Source: Bacillota bacterium (GTDB lineage: Bacteria; Bacillota; Clostridia; Christensenellales; Aristaeellaceae). Taken from it: a DNA stretch of 64,000 bases. The stretch lies in the NCBI GenBank assembly GCA_023404715.1, contig JAEYAR010000183.1, forward strand, positions 13,395 through 77,394. Direction: 5' to 3'. Position 1 is the stretch's first letter, and each line of letters begins with the position of its first letter. Of this stretch, positions 1 to 7,829 are shown in pieces. The notes under the pieces were generated by a model. The model did no database searches and was not told the DNA's origin. It worked only from the letters and a program-made list of their open reading frames with translations. Position numbers and translations under genes: made by a program.

Positions 1-528
1 GGCCCTAAGCTGGACATTCAGTGCAAGAATGTGTTCGGCAAGGAGGATACGCTGATCACCATCCAGATCGACATGCTGTTGGCCGAGCGTTTTGGCATGG
101 AGTACGTGGACGCGGACGGGCAGAAGAAACATCCCTACATCATCCACCGCACGTCGATCGGCTGCTATGAGCGCACGCTCGCGCTGCTGATCGAAAAATA
201 CGCCGGCGCGCTGCCAACCTGGCTTGCGCCAACGCAGGTCAAGGTGCTGACGATCACCGAGCGGGCCGACGCATGGGCTAAGGAGATCGAGCGCGAGCTC
301 ACTGCCCGCGGCATGCGCGTGGAAACAGACCTGCGCAACGAGAAGATCGGCTTCAAAATCCGCGAGGCACAGATGGAAAAGGCGCCTTACATGCTCGTGA
401 TCGGCGACAAGGAAGTGGAGGAGCGCATGGCAGCCGTGCGCAGCCGCAAGGAGGGCGACCTGGGGGTGATGGCGCTGGGCGACCTCATCGACCGCCTGGA
501 GGAAGAAATCCGCACGAAAGCCAGATAA
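1..528 (+). CDS. thrS: Threonyl-tRNA synthetase, C-terminal part (cut by window edge)
   Basis: Charges tRNA-Thr with threonine in the cytoplasm. The frame is open from base 1, so only the last 175 residues are here. The class II motif 3 region is visible (HRTSIGCYERTLALLIEKYA, about residues 52-71), followed by the LPTWLAP junction that in ThrS leads into the anticodon-binding (HGTP) domain. The end of the motif 2/editing-side sequence is outside the window. The stop at 526-528 is only five bases before the -35 box of the infC promoter, the usual thrS-infC-rpmI-rplT order of Firmicutes. Identification is secure; the start is not visible. Confidence 0.96.
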   Translation, partial: GPKLDIQCKNVFGKEDTLITIQIDMLLAERFGMEYVDADGQKKHPYIIHRTSIGCYERTLALLIEKYAGALPTWLAPTQVKVLTITERADAWAKEIERELTARGMRVETDLRNEKIGFKIREAQMEKAPYMLVIGDKEVEERMAAVRSRKEGDLGVMALGDLIDRLEEEIRTKAR

Positions 529-533
529 ATCGC

Positions 534-562
534 TTGACAAGCGTGGGAAAGCGTGGTAGTAT
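534..562 (+). promoter_or_regulatory. Promoter of the infC-rpmI-rplT operon
   Basis: TTGACA at 534-539 and TAGTAT at 557-562 are separated by exactly 17 bp, a near-consensus sigma-A promoter. It lies directly after the thrS stop codon and about 200 bp before infC, so the transcript would carry a long 5' leader. Confidence 0.8.
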
Positions 563-578
563 ATAACGCGTATGAAGT

Positions 579-673
579 AGAAGCTGCCCGCTTCTCACCC
601 GGCGATGATGTTGTCGTGGTTTCGGCATTGTTTTGTCATGCAAGAGCGGGTGGTTTCGCCCGCTCTTTTCTTT
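579..673 (+). promoter_or_regulatory. infC leader with attenuator terminator and possible antiterminator (L20-leader-like)
   Basis: Within the leader, AAGAGCGGG (642-650) pairs perfectly with CCCGCTCTT (659-667) and is followed by a T-rich run, so it looks like an intrinsic terminator before the coding region. Upstream, CCCGCT (587-592) can pair with AGCGGG (645-650), which would break the terminator; the same upstream segment can instead form a local hairpin (579-584 with 590-595). Known: Firmicute infC operons are regulated by ribosomal protein L20 through leader attenuation. Assigning this leader to that class is inference from position and layout; I cannot run a covariance model. Confidence 0.65.
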
Positions 674-763
674 GTTTCAAAAAGGAAGGCGGGGCAGGGG
701 CGTCTGTCCCCGGGTTACCGGGAAAACGCGCGAAAGCGCAACGATTGCAGGAGGTGTATCGAT

Positions 764-1309
764 ATCAACATGGATCTGATGATCAACGAGGGAATTCGCG
801 ACCGCGAGGTGCGCGTAATCGATCAAAACGGCGAGCAGCTTGGCGTCATGCCGACGCGCAAGGCGCTGGAGCTGGCGGAGCAGGCGACGCTCGACCTGGT
901 GAAGATCGTTCCAAATGCGAAGCCGCCGGTTTGCAAGCTGATGGATTACGACAAGTACCGCTACGAGCAATCCAAGCGCGAGCGCGAGATCCGCAAGAAT
1001 CAAAAGGTCGTCTCTCTCAAGGAGGTTCAGCTCTCCGCCACGATCGAGGAAAACGACATCCAGACCAAGGCGAAGAACGCGCTGCGTTTCCTTCAAGATG
1101 GAGACAAGGTGAAGGTATCGATTCGCTTTCGTGGCAGGCAGATTACGCATACCGAGATCGGCATGCGCGTGATGCAGGATTTTGTCGAACGTGTGAAGGA
1201 TATTGCCAATGTCGAGCGCAGGCCGCTGCTCGAGGGCCGTCACATGATCATGATTCTCGCACCCAAGGACCCTGGCAAGGAAACCAAACAAACGGCTCCT
1301 AAACAGTGA
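764..1309 (+). CDS. infC: Translation initiation factor IF-3
   Basis: IF-3 binds the 30S subunit, prevents premature 50S joining and checks start-codon/initiator-tRNA pairing. The family sequence is clear: MINEGIRDREVRVID at the N-terminus, the PPVCKLMDYDKYRYEQ linker region, and IRFRGRQITHTEIG followed by MIMILAPK in the C-terminal domain. Length (about 180 residues) is normal. Start choice: AGGAGGT at 749-755 is 8 bases before AUC 764 but 14 before AUG 770, and IF-3 genes are known to use rare AUU-type starts for autoregulation; I prefer AUC 764, with AUG 770 the alternative. Any longer start would have to be translated through the attenuator hairpin. Confidence 0.95.
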   Translation: MNMDLMINEGIRDREVRVIDQNGEQLGVMPTRKALELAEQATLDLVKIVPNAKPPVCKLMDYDKYRYEQSKREREIRKNQKVVSLKEVQLSATIEENDIQTKAKNALRFLQDGDKVKVSIRFRGRQITHTEIGMRVMQDFVERVKDIANVERRPLLEGRHMIMILAPKDPGKETKQTAPKQ

Positions 1310-1333
1310 TTTACCGGAGAGGAGGACCCTATC

Positions 1334-1531
1334 ATGCCTAAGCAAAAAACGCATCGTGGTGCGGCGAAGCGCCTGTCTCTCACGAAGAACGGCCTCGTCA
1401 AGCGCGCCAAGGCTTATAAGAGCCACATCCTGAATAAGAAGAGCACCAAGCGTAAGCGCAACCTGCGCAAGACGGATTACGTCGCGCCGACGGAAGCGAA
1501 GACGATGAAGAAGCTCATCCCGTACAAGTAA
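1334..1531 (+). CDS. rpmI: 50S ribosomal protein L35
   Basis: Small, very basic 65-residue 23S rRNA-binding protein of the large subunit. [14 protein letters not shown] at the N-terminus and the lysine/arginine-rich [11 protein letters not shown] stretch are typical of bL35, as is the length. It starts 24 bp after infC behind a GAGAGGAGG ribosome-binding site and precedes rplT by 30 bp, so it is the middle gene of the operon. Confidence 0.97.
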   Translation: MPKQKTHRGAAKRLSLTKNGLVKRAKAYKSHILNKKSTKRKRNLRKTDYVAPTEAKTMKKLIPYK

Positions 1532-1561
1532 GCATTCGCCAAGCAAAGGAGGGAATCACCC

Positions 1562-1912
1562 ATGGCAAGAATTAAAGGGGCAGTCAACGCCCATAAGAAG
1601 CGCAGGAAGATCATGAAGCTGGCGAAGGGCTACTACGGCTCCAAGTCCAAGCAGTACCGCGCGGCGAGCGAGCAGGTTCGCCGTTCGCTCCGCTATGCCT
1701 ACATCGGCCGTAAGCTGCGCAAGCGCGATTTCCGCACCCTGTGGATCTCCCGCATCAACGCGGCCGCCCGCATGAACGGCATGTCTTACTCCACGTTCAT
1801 CAACGGCCTCAAGAAGCAGAACATCGAGGTTAACCGCAAGATGCTGGCGGATCTCGCCGTAAACGACGCGGCCGCTTTCGCGCAGATCGTCGAGATGGCC
1901 AAAAAGGCTTGA
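1562..1912 (+). CDS. rplT: 50S ribosomal protein L20
   Basis: 116-residue primary 23S rRNA-binding protein needed early in large-subunit assembly, and in Firmicutes the known repressor of this operon. The sequence begins [19 protein letters not shown] and contains the family motifs [25 protein letters not shown] and WISRINAA. Full length; ribosome-binding site AAAGGAGGG. It is the last gene before a strong terminator. Confidence 0.98.
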   Translation: MARIKGAVNAHKKRRKIMKLAKGYYGSKSKQYRAASEQVRRSLRYAYIGRKLRKRDFRTLWISRINAAARMNGMSYSTFINGLKKQNIEVNRKMLADLAVNDAAAFAQIVEMAKKA

Positions 1913-1921
1913 TGAAAAAAT

Positions 1922-1961
1922 GCTCCCTGTTTCGCCAAAATGTCGAAACGGGGGCTTTTTT
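1922..1961 (+). terminator. Intrinsic terminator of the infC operon
   Basis: GCTCCCTGTTTCG (1922-1934) pairs, with one bulge, with CGAAACGGGGGC (1944-1955), followed by six T. It sits 10 bp after the rplT stop. Confidence 0.9.
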
Positions 1962-1978
1962 ATATGCCATAAAGCATG

Positions 1979-1984
1979 TATAAT
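1979..1984 (+). promoter_or_regulatory. -10 box for the RNA methyltransferase gene
   Basis: TATAAT immediately after the rplT terminator. The -35 position falls in the terminator T-run and has no good match. The box overlaps an upstream ATG (1976), which argues that translation starts at 2018 instead. Confidence 0.5.
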
Positions 1985-2017
1985 AATGAGAAGCGCTTGG
2001 CGGAGGGAGAGGGACGG

Positions 2018-2803
2018 ATGCAGGAAATCGTAAGCGTGCAAAACGAGAAGATCCGCGCGCTGCGGGCGCTTGCGCACAAGAAAGGGCGCGTGGAGGCGGG
2101 ATGCTTCCTGGTAGAGGGCGTCAAAATGGTGAGTGAGGCGGCGGATTCGATGCGGGTGCAGACCGTGCTCGTCGAGGATACGCGGGTGAATGCATATGCC
2201 GGGCTGCTCGCGAAGCTGACGGAAGCGGGCGCGCAGGTCTTTTGCGTGCCGCCGCGCGTGTTTCAAAGCGTCGGGGACGCCAAGACGCCGCAGGGGATTC
2301 TCGCCAGCGTGCGGATGCCGCCCGCGCCGGAGCGCCTGGAGGGGCCGCGTCTGGTGGCGCTGGACGGCGTGCAGGACCCCGGGAACGTCGGCACGATTTT
2401 GCGAACAGCGGACGCCGCGGGTTTTGAGGGCGCCCTGCTCAGCGAAGCGTGCGCGGACGCATACGGGCCCAAGGCGCTGCGCGCGACGATGGGATCGATC
2501 TTTCGCGTGCCGGTGCTGCGCACGGATGCGCTGGACAGCTGGCTTTTGAAATATCGGGATGAAGGCTATGCCGTGATCGTAAGCGCGCTGGACGGCTCCC
2601 CATTTTACGCGCGGCAGGGCATAGGCGAGCGGTTTGTGCTCGTCGTCGGCAGCGAGGCGCGCGGCGTATCGCCCGCTGTATCCCAAGCGGCGACGCACCG
2701 GCTGCGATTGCCGATGCGCGGGGGAGCAGAATCTTTAAATGCGGCAGTTGCCGCGGGCATCATGCTCTATGAGCTGACACGGCCTGCGGACGAAGGGAGA
2801 TAA
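2018..2803 (+). CDS. RNA 2'-O-methyltransferase, SpoU/TrmH (SPOUT) family
   Basis: Transfers a methyl group from S-adenosylmethionine to a ribose 2'-OH of rRNA or tRNA. About 261 residues. An N-terminal substrate-binding segment (KGRVEAGCFLVEGVKMV) is followed by the three SPOUT knot motifs: DGVQDPGNVGTILRTADA (motif 1), LVVGSEARGVS (motif 2) and LPMRGGAESLNAAVAAGIML (motif 3). The start at 2018 is behind GGAGGGAGAGGG and downstream of the -10 box. Genes of this type often lie near rplT/pheST in Firmicutes; the precise RNA target cannot be read from sequence. Ends 4 bp before the threonine dehydratase, so the two are probably co-transcribed. Confidence 0.92.
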   Translation: MQEIVSVQNEKIRALRALAHKKGRVEAGCFLVEGVKMVSEAADSMRVQTVLVEDTRVNAYAGLLAKLTEAGAQVFCVPPRVFQSVGDAKTPQGILASVRMPPAPERLEGPRLVALDGVQDPGNVGTILRTADAAGFEGALLSEACADAYGPKALRATMGSIFRVPVLRTDALDSWLLKYRDEGYAVIVSALDGSPFYARQGIGERFVLVVGSEARGVSPAVSQAATHRLRLPMRGGAESLNAAVAAGIMLYELTRPADEGR

Positions 2804-2807
2804 ACAC

Positions 2808-4007
2808 ATGAACGTCACATTGGGCATGGTTTTAGAGGCGAGGGAGCATTTAAAGGGCGTCGTGCACCGTACGGACCTGGTGCCCTCCAAACCGCTGAGC
2901 AACGGGGAATATCAGGTTTACCTCAAGTCGGAGAGCCTGCAGGATACGGGATCGTTTAAGGTGCGCGGCGCGTACATCAAGATCGCCAGCCTTTCGCCGG
3001 AGGAACGCGCCGCGGGCGTCATCGCCTCCTCAGCGGGCAACCATGCGCAGGGCGTGGCGCTGGCCGCGCGCACGTTCGGCGTGCCGGCGACGATCGTCAT
3101 GCCCGAGGGCGCGCCGATCGCCAAGATCAAGGCGACGCGCGAGCTGGGCGCAAAGGTCGTGCTGCACGGCACGGTCTATGACGACGCATTTGCCTATGCC
3201 TGTAAGCTGCAGGAGGAGAGCGGCGCCGTGTTCATCCACCCCTTCAACGACCCCATGGTTATCGCAGGGCAGGGCACCATCGGCCTGGAGATCGTGGACG
3301 ACATGCCGGATGTGGACGCCATCGTCGTGCCCATCGGCGGCGGCGGGCTTGCCGCGGGCATCGCAGTGGCTGTCAAATCGCTGCACCCGAGCATCCGCAT
3401 CATCGGGGTGGAGGCGGCGGGAGCGGCCTGCATGAAGGCTTCGCGCGAGGCGGGCCATATCGTAACGCTGGAAAGCGCCAAGTCGATCGCCGACGGCATC
3501 GCGGTAAAGACGCCGGGGGACGAGACGTTTGAAATCTGCAATCATTATCTGGACGATATCGTCACCGTGGACGACGACGAAATCGCGCAGACGGTGCTGT
3601 ACCTCATGGAGCGGTGCAAGATCGTCACAGAGGGCGCGGGCGCCGCGGCGGTCGCCGCCATCATGGGTCACAAATTTGCCTGCAAGGGCAAGGTGGCGGC
3701 GGTGCTCTCGGGCGGCAACATCGACGTGACGATGCTCTCTCGCATCATCGAAAAAGGCATGCTCAAGGCGGGCCGCATGATCAAGCTGCGCGTAATCATG
3801 GAGGACAAGCCGGGCCAGCTGACGCTGACATCGCGCATCATCGCGGAGTGCGGCGGCAACGTCGTGCAGGTGCATCACGACCGCTCTTGCGTGGAGCTGG
3901 GCATCAACCATGCGCTGCTCGAGGTATCGGTTGAGACGCAGGACCTGGAGCATGCCGAGCGCATCATCGCTGAAATCAAGCGCAACGGTTTTTCGCTGAT
4001 GGCTTAA
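2808..4007 (+). CDS. ilvA: Threonine dehydratase (threonine ammonia-lyase) with C-terminal ACT domain
   Basis: PLP enzyme that deaminates threonine to 2-oxobutanoate, the entry to isoleucine synthesis or to threonine fermentation. 399 residues. The PLP lysine lies in LQDTGSFKVRGA (about residues 45-56); SSAGNHAQGVA binds the substrate side and PIGGGGLAAGIA the PLP phosphate. The last 70 residues (from IKLRVIMEDKPGQLTLTSRI) form one ACT domain, typical of the roughly 400-residue TdcB/IlvA form rather than the 500-residue two-ACT biosynthetic enzyme. No isoleucine genes are near, so a catabolic or biosynthetic role cannot be decided. Starts 4 bp after the methyltransferase stop. Confidence 0.95.
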   Translation: MNVTLGMVLEAREHLKGVVHRTDLVPSKPLSNGEYQVYLKSESLQDTGSFKVRGAYIKIASLSPEERAAGVIASSAGNHAQGVALAARTFGVPATIVMPEGAPIAKIKATRELGAKVVLHGTVYDDAFAYACKLQEESGAVFIHPFNDPMVIAGQGTIGLEIVDDMPDVDAIVVPIGGGGLAAGIAVAVKSLHPSIRIIGVEAAGAACMKASREAGHIVTLESAKSIADGIAVKTPGDETFEICNHYLDDIVTVDDDEIAQTVLYLMERCKIVTEGAGAAAVAAIMGHKFACKGKVAAVLSGGNIDVTMLSRIIEKGMLKAGRMIKLRVIMEDKPGQLTLTSRIIAECGGNVVQVHHDRSCVELGINHALLEVSVETQDLEHAERIIAEIKRNGFSLMA

Positions 4008-4010
4008 AAA

Positions 4011-4057
4011 AAAGGCGGGATCCTCCCCGATGTCGATCCGGGGGATCCCGCCTTTTT
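4011..4057. terminator. Bidirectional intrinsic terminator
   Basis: GGCGGGATCC (4014-4023) and GGATCCCGCC (4043-4052) form a strong stem flanked by A-run and T-run, so it can stop the threonine dehydratase transcript on the plus strand and the PH-domain gene on the minus strand. Confidence 0.9.
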
Positions 4058-4064
4058 GCGTTTC

Positions 4065-4448
4065 TTAAAGCTCTTCTTCGCCCTCGTCCTCCACGCTGGA
4101 CATAAACTCGCGGCTGCTCACGCGCTTAAGCTCGCGCTGCGATTCCACCATGTCGGAGAGCATTTCCTTGACCTTGGCGGCGTTTTTGACACGCTTGATG
4201 TCAAATTCCGGCGTGGATTTATCGGCCGAGCAGCAATGTATGGTGCCCAGCCCAAAGATGCGCTCTTCCAGGGAACGACGGAGCGTTACGTCCATGATGC
4301 GGTAGAGGCGAATTTCCTCTTCGTTTTTGTTGAGCAGGCCCGTCTCGATGAGCAGCTTTTCTTCCGTCAATTTGTAGACCGTAAAAGACCAAGGGAGCCC
4401 AAAGAGCGTGCGCTTGCGCTCGCGCCACGCATACTGTGTATCGTCCAT
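4065..4448 (-). CDS. Small PH-domain (bPH/YdbT-like) protein
   Basis: 127-residue protein of unknown exact role. The stretch from about residue 12 to 95 (LFGLPWSFTVYKLTEEKLLI, then NKNEEEIRLYRIMDV, FGLGTIHCCSADKSTPEFDI) follows the pattern of bacterial PH-like domains: an opening strand pair, the EEIxLYRIxDV motif, and a late strand ending in a helix (VKNAAKVKEMLSDMVE). The C-terminal tail is acidic. No membrane segment is visible, in contrast with many YdbT-type proteins. GGAGG precedes the ATG at 4448. It is a single gene ending at the shared terminator; a weak TACAAT -10 box lies at 4489-4494 (minus strand). Confidence 0.75.
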   Translation of the reverse strand: MDDTQYAWRERKRTLFGLPWSFTVYKLTEEKLLIETGLLNKNEEEIRLYRIMDVTLRRSLEERIFGLGTIHCCSADKSTPEFDIKRVKNAAKVKEMLSDMVESQRELKRVSSREFMSSVEDEGEEEL

Positions 4449-4540
4449 ATCATCAGTCCTCCAGACAAAAAATCGATGCCGTAAGCCTATTGTACCATGG
4501 TTTTACGAAAAAGGCCATAGAGGGATGCGCGCGGTCATTG

Positions 4541-4575
4541 AAAACGGACGGGCGGCAATGCCGTCCGTCCGTTTT
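4541..4575 (-). terminator. Terminator of the Gfo/Idh operon
   Basis: CCGTCCGTTTT (4565-4575) and AAAACGGACGG (4541-4551) form a long stem with an inner GC helix; read on the minus strand it ends in TTTT. It lies just after the stop of the second oxidoreductase gene. Confidence 0.75.
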
Positions 4576-4586
4576 GGGACGATCGA

Positions 4587-5555
4587 TTACACTTTCGCTG
4601 CTGCTGCGGCCTCGTCCTTATATGCGGCCTCCATGACGCGGGTGAGCAGCACGGCCTGCTCGATACCGAATTCCGGCAGGTCAAAGCCTTCGTTTACGGC
4701 CTTGACCCACTGGCGTACGGGCAGCTCGGGTTTTTCGGGCAGGTCGGTGATCTCCTTCCACTCTCCGCCGGTCGCCTCGCAGCAGGCGCGCAGGCCGCCG
4801 TGCACCATGAGCGCGCCCTTGGTGCCGCTGATCTCCAGCGTGTAGGGGTTGCTCTGAGAGACGAAGCCCGTCTCCGAAACGCCGATCACGCCGTTAGGGA
4901 AGGTCAATACGCTGACCGCGTTGTCCTCGACCGGGCGGCCTGTGAAGCTTGTGAACGTGGACTGCACGCACAGCGGTTCGCCCAGCAGCCAGCACAGCGT
5001 ATACATCGGATGCGCGCCCAGGTCGATCATCGCGCCGCCGCCGCAGAGCGTGCGGTCGTAGAAGTGCGGGGGAAGCCAATCGGCGATGCTGCCGTTGTGC
5101 ACGTTGCGCACACGGGCATAGGTGATGTCACCGAGCTCGCCCGCGTCGACCAGTTGCTTCGCGCGCAGGATGGCGGGGTTGCACTTATGGGGGAAGGAGA
5201 TGACGAAGCGCGTGCCGTTGCGGCGAACGGCTTCCTGAATGCGCAGGGCGTCCTCGGTCTTGAGCGCAAGCACCTTTTCCGTGAACACGGCCTTGCCCGC
5301 ATCGCAGGCACGGATGATGATATCCGGGTGCAGATTGGTGGACGTGGTGATGGATACGCCGCCGATCTCGGGATCGGCCAGCACGGCCTCGTAGCTGTCG
5401 TAGGCGCGGCAGCCGAGTTCTTCGGCCCAGGCCTTGCACAGCGCGGGATCCGCATCCCACACGCCGGCGATCTCGCAGCCGGGCGTCTGGGAAAGCTCGC
5501 GTGCGTAATCCTTGGCATGCACGTGCCATTTGCTGATGAGCGCGACCTTAAGCAT
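4587..5555 (-). CDS. Gfo/Idh/MocA-family oxidoreductase (second gene of pair)
   Basis: NAD(P)-dependent sugar or cyclitol dehydrogenase-like protein, 322 residues. An N-terminal Rossmann fold (LKVALISKWHVHAKDYAREL, then AGVWDADPALCKAWAEELG) leads to the C-terminal alpha/beta domain. Two odd points: the normal GxGxxG is replaced by ISKWHVHA, and the family EKP motif reads EKVLAL. The usual DxGxHxxD active-site segment appears as DLGAHPMYTL, keeping His but not the last Asp. These changes suggest an altered cofactor or substrate site. AGGAGG lies in the 15-bp gap after the upstream oxidoreductase, so the two form one operon transcribed away from the AraC gene. Substrate unknown. Confidence 0.88.
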   Translation of the reverse strand: MLKVALISKWHVHAKDYARELSQTPGCEIAGVWDADPALCKAWAEELGCRAYDSYEAVLADPEIGGVSITTSTNLHPDIIIRACDAGKAVFTEKVLALKTEDALRIQEAVRRNGTRFVISFPHKCNPAILRAKQLVDAGELGDITYARVRNVHNGSIADWLPPHFYDRTLCGGGAMIDLGAHPMYTLCWLLGEPLCVQSTFTSFTGRPVEDNAVSVLTFPNGVIGVSETGFVSQSNPYTLEISGTKGALMVHGGLRACCEATGGEWKEITDLPEKPELPVRQWVKAVNEGFDLPEFGIEQAVLLTRVMEAAYKDEAAAAAKV

Positions 5556-5570
5556 AACGGGCGTCCTCCT

Positions 5571-6656
5571 TTATTTGTTGAAGTATACGGGCTCGCCCGT
5601 CCTGGCGGAGGTGTAAATCGCCTCCAGGATCTCCGAGACCACGCACGCCTGCTCAGGCAGCACGACGGGGTCGGTGTCGTTCTCCAGCGCGTCGATCCAG
5701 CGGCGCTGCTCGGTGATGCCGGGGGTTTCCTTGACGCCGTCGTAGAACGCCACGCCGCCCGCGGCCATATCGGGCTTGATCTCGATCAAGCGGTCGAACT
5801 CCGCCTTGTTGATGGACAGCCCGTTCTTGATCTGCGCGCCTGCCTTGGAGCCGCACAGCTGCACGCTGCCTTCTTGAATGGGCTCGATCGTGTTGAGCGC
5901 CCAGGTCGCATCCAACGTGATGGTGGAGCCGTCCTCCATGACGATGAAGCCGAATGCAGCGTCCTCCATGGTGTGCTGATCCTTATCCCAGCCGCCCCAC
6001 GGGTTGCCGCATTCGCCGTTTTCGACGCCCTTGTACTTGGTGCCCACGACCATGCGCGGCTTGTAATTGTTCATGAGGTAGAGCGTCAAGTCCAGGGAGT
6101 GCGTGCCGATGTCGATCAGCGGCCCGCCGCCCTGCTCGTATTCGTTGAGGAAAACGCCCCAGTTCGGGGTGCCGCGGCGGCGGATGGCCAACGCCTTGGC
6201 GTAGTAGATGTCGCCCAGGTCTCCGCGCTCGATGACGCTCTTGAGGAAGCGGCTCTCGGGCTTATGACGGTGCTGGTAGCCGATGGTGAGCTTCTTGCCC
6301 GTCTCTTTGGCGGCCTCGACCATGCGCCGCGCATCCGCGGCCGTCTTGGCCATGGGCTTTTCGCACATGACGTGCTTGCCCGCATGCAAGGCGTCGATGG
6401 TGAGATCCGCGTGGGAGCGGTTGGGCGTGAGCACGTGCACCACGTCGATCGTCGGGTCCGCGAGCAGCTCCTTGTAGTCGGTGTATACCTTAGCGTCAGG
6501 CGTGCCGTATTCCTTCGCGGCCTTTTCAGCGCGCTCGGGGACCAAATCGCAAAATGCGACCATATCCGCGCGGTTTACTGCCTTGATCGAGGGCATATGC
6601 TTGCCGTTGGCGATGCCGCCGCAGCCGATGATGCCGATACGAAGTCTTTGAGCCAT
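5571..6656 (-). CDS. Gfo/Idh/MocA-family oxidoreductase (first gene of pair)
   Basis: 361-residue NAD(P)-dependent dehydrogenase-like protein. The Rossmann fold opens with LRIGIIGCGGIANGKHMPSI (canonical GxGxxA/G), followed by MVAFCDLVPERAEKAAKEYG; the classical EKP motif is CEKPMAKTAADARR and the catalytic segment is DIGTHSLDLTLYLM, with the expected His and Asp. The ATG at 6656 is behind GGGAGG; longer in-frame starts lie in the promoter region and were not used. It is the promoter-proximal gene of a two-gene operon diverging from an AraC regulator. Sugar, inositol or glycoside substrates are typical for the family; which one applies here is not evident. Confidence 0.92.
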   Translation of the reverse strand: MAQRLRIGIIGCGGIANGKHMPSIKAVNRADMVAFCDLVPERAEKAAKEYGTPDAKVYTDYKELLADPTIDVVHVLTPNRSHADLTIDALHAGKHVMCEKPMAKTAADARRMVEAAKETGKKLTIGYQHRHKPESRFLKSVIERGDLGDIYYAKALAIRRRGTPNWGVFLNEYEQGGGPLIDIGTHSLDLTLYLMNNYKPRMVVGTKYKGVENGECGNPWGGWDKDQHTMEDAAFGFIVMEDGSTITLDATWALNTIEPIQEGSVQLCGSKAGAQIKNGLSINKAEFDRLIEIKPDMAAGGVAFYDGVKETPGITEQRRWIDALENDTDPVVLPEQACVVSEILEAIYTSARTGEPVYFNK

Positions 6657-6763
6657 GAGAAAATACCTCCCATAATTTTTGAGTATAGAATAGCATAAAC
6701 GCGGACGCTTTGATATAATAAGTTTGGCTGAAAGTATCATTTTTTTGCAAAGAGGGGGATTGT
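6657..6763. promoter_or_regulatory. Divergent promoter region between oxidoreductase operon and AraC gene
   Basis: For the plus strand a TATAAT (6714-6719) lies about 45 bp before the AraC start, with no good -35. For the minus strand, TATACT (revcomp of 6682-6687), TATTCT and TATGCT are possible -10 boxes, again with weak -35 sequences. Poor -35 boxes on both sides fit activator-dependent transcription, but no operator repeat could be assigned. Confidence 0.45.
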
Positions 6764-7645
6764 GTGCGTATCTACCATGAGACGCGCAAACCGGCGGACA
6801 GCGTGCAGTACCTGTACGAATGTACCCTGCAGAGGCAAACGGGCCGGGCGACGGTGGCAATGGCGCACATTCACGAGTGCTTTGAAATCCTGTACTGCAC
6901 GCAGGGGGCTTTCCGACTGCGCATCGGCGGGCAACCATTCCGGTTAGCCCCCGGCGATATGGCGCTCATTGACCCGATGGAAGCCCATCTCACACAGGCC
7001 GTGGAAGCGGGCGAGAACGCCTATGTGGTCATCAAATTCGCGCCGGAAGTGCTCTACAGCGCCGAACAGCCGCTTTTCGAGCTGGGGGCGCTCTTGCCTT
7101 ACCTTCGTTTTGGCGCAACGCATCAAAAGATCTTCTCAAAGGAGGAAATATGCGGCGCGAGAATGGACGAGACCGTAATGGAGATTTACCGGGAGTTTAC
7201 CGCTAAGCGCTACGGTTATACGTTGGCTGTGCGCGCCTGTATCGGAAGGCTTTTTGTCTGGATTTTGCGGCGCTGGCATGAGCGCAACGAGGTGGAGGCG
7301 CTCAGCGACATGGCCGCGCGGCTGCTGGAGCGGGCGTTTACGTTTATAGAGGACAACTACGCGCAGGAGATCACCATGCGCGACGCCGCGCGCTACTGCG
7401 ACATGTCCTACACCGCGTTTTCGCGCTTTTTTTCGCAGTACGCCCAGAAGGGCTTTGCACAGACGCTCACCCAGGTGCGCCTGAAAAAGGCCATGTACTT
7501 GCTGCTCACCACAGAGCTTTCGACCACCCAGATCGCCATGCAGACGGGCTTTTCGACCGCGAGCTACTTTATCCAGCGTTTTAAGGAGATGAACCATATG
7601 ACCCCGGGCCGCTACAGACGCGCTCAGACGCTGGAGGGAAAATAG
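6764..7645 (+). CDS. AraC-family transcriptional regulator
   Basis: 293-residue ligand-responsive DNA-binding protein. The N-terminal half is a cupin-like sensor (HIHECFEILYCTQGAFRLRI, PGDMALIDPMEAH); the C-terminal 100 residues carry the two helix-turn-helix motifs of the family (ITMRDAARYCDMSYTAFSRF and STTQIAMQTGFSTASYFIQR, ending with TPGRYRR). The start is GTG 6764 behind AGAGGGGG. Its position between the divergent oxidoreductase operon and the ABC importer suggests it controls both; the inducer is unknown. Confidence 0.92.
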   Translation: MRIYHETRKPADSVQYLYECTLQRQTGRATVAMAHIHECFEILYCTQGAFRLRIGGQPFRLAPGDMALIDPMEAHLTQAVEAGENAYVVIKFAPEVLYSAEQPLFELGALLPYLRFGATHQKIFSKEEICGARMDETVMEIYREFTAKRYGYTLAVRACIGRLFVWILRRWHERNEVEALSDMAARLLERAFTFIEDNYAQEITMRDAARYCDMSYTAFSRFFSQYAQKGFAQTLTQVRLKKAMYLLLTTELSTTQIAMQTGFSTASYFIQRFKEMNHMTPGRYRRAQTLEGK

Positions 7646-7727
7646 GGGCAGGCGCTTTGCAGGGGAGGGGGATATCCATAATGCGGCGAGCGCTTACGGA
7701 AAAATTGATACTTTTTTACGATTCCGG

Positions 7728-7756
7728 TTGCCAGCCCATCGGATTCGCGTTATAAT
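7728..7756 (+). promoter_or_regulatory. Promoter of the ABC importer operon
   Basis: TTGCCA (7728-7733) and TATAAT (7751-7756) with a 17-bp spacer, about 75 bp before the binding-protein gene. The rest of the 7646-7829 gap holds no reading frame or clear repeat. Confidence 0.8.
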
Positions 7757-7829
7757 ATCCACAAGTCTTGTCGGTGTGCGGTACGTTGCATAACGGCATC
7801 TCGCTACTTTATTTGAGGAGGCGTTTTTC

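Noticed and set aside
553..1302. Long open frame overlapping infC in another phase
   Set aside because: It is a shadow of the IF-3 gene; its sequence is repetitive Arg/Gly/Ala without family features, and it reads through the attenuator.
4800..6698. 632-codon plus-strand frame across the oxidoreductase genes
   Set aside because: Antisense shadow of two clear Gfo/Idh/MocA genes; composition is dominated by His/Arg/Ala/Val.
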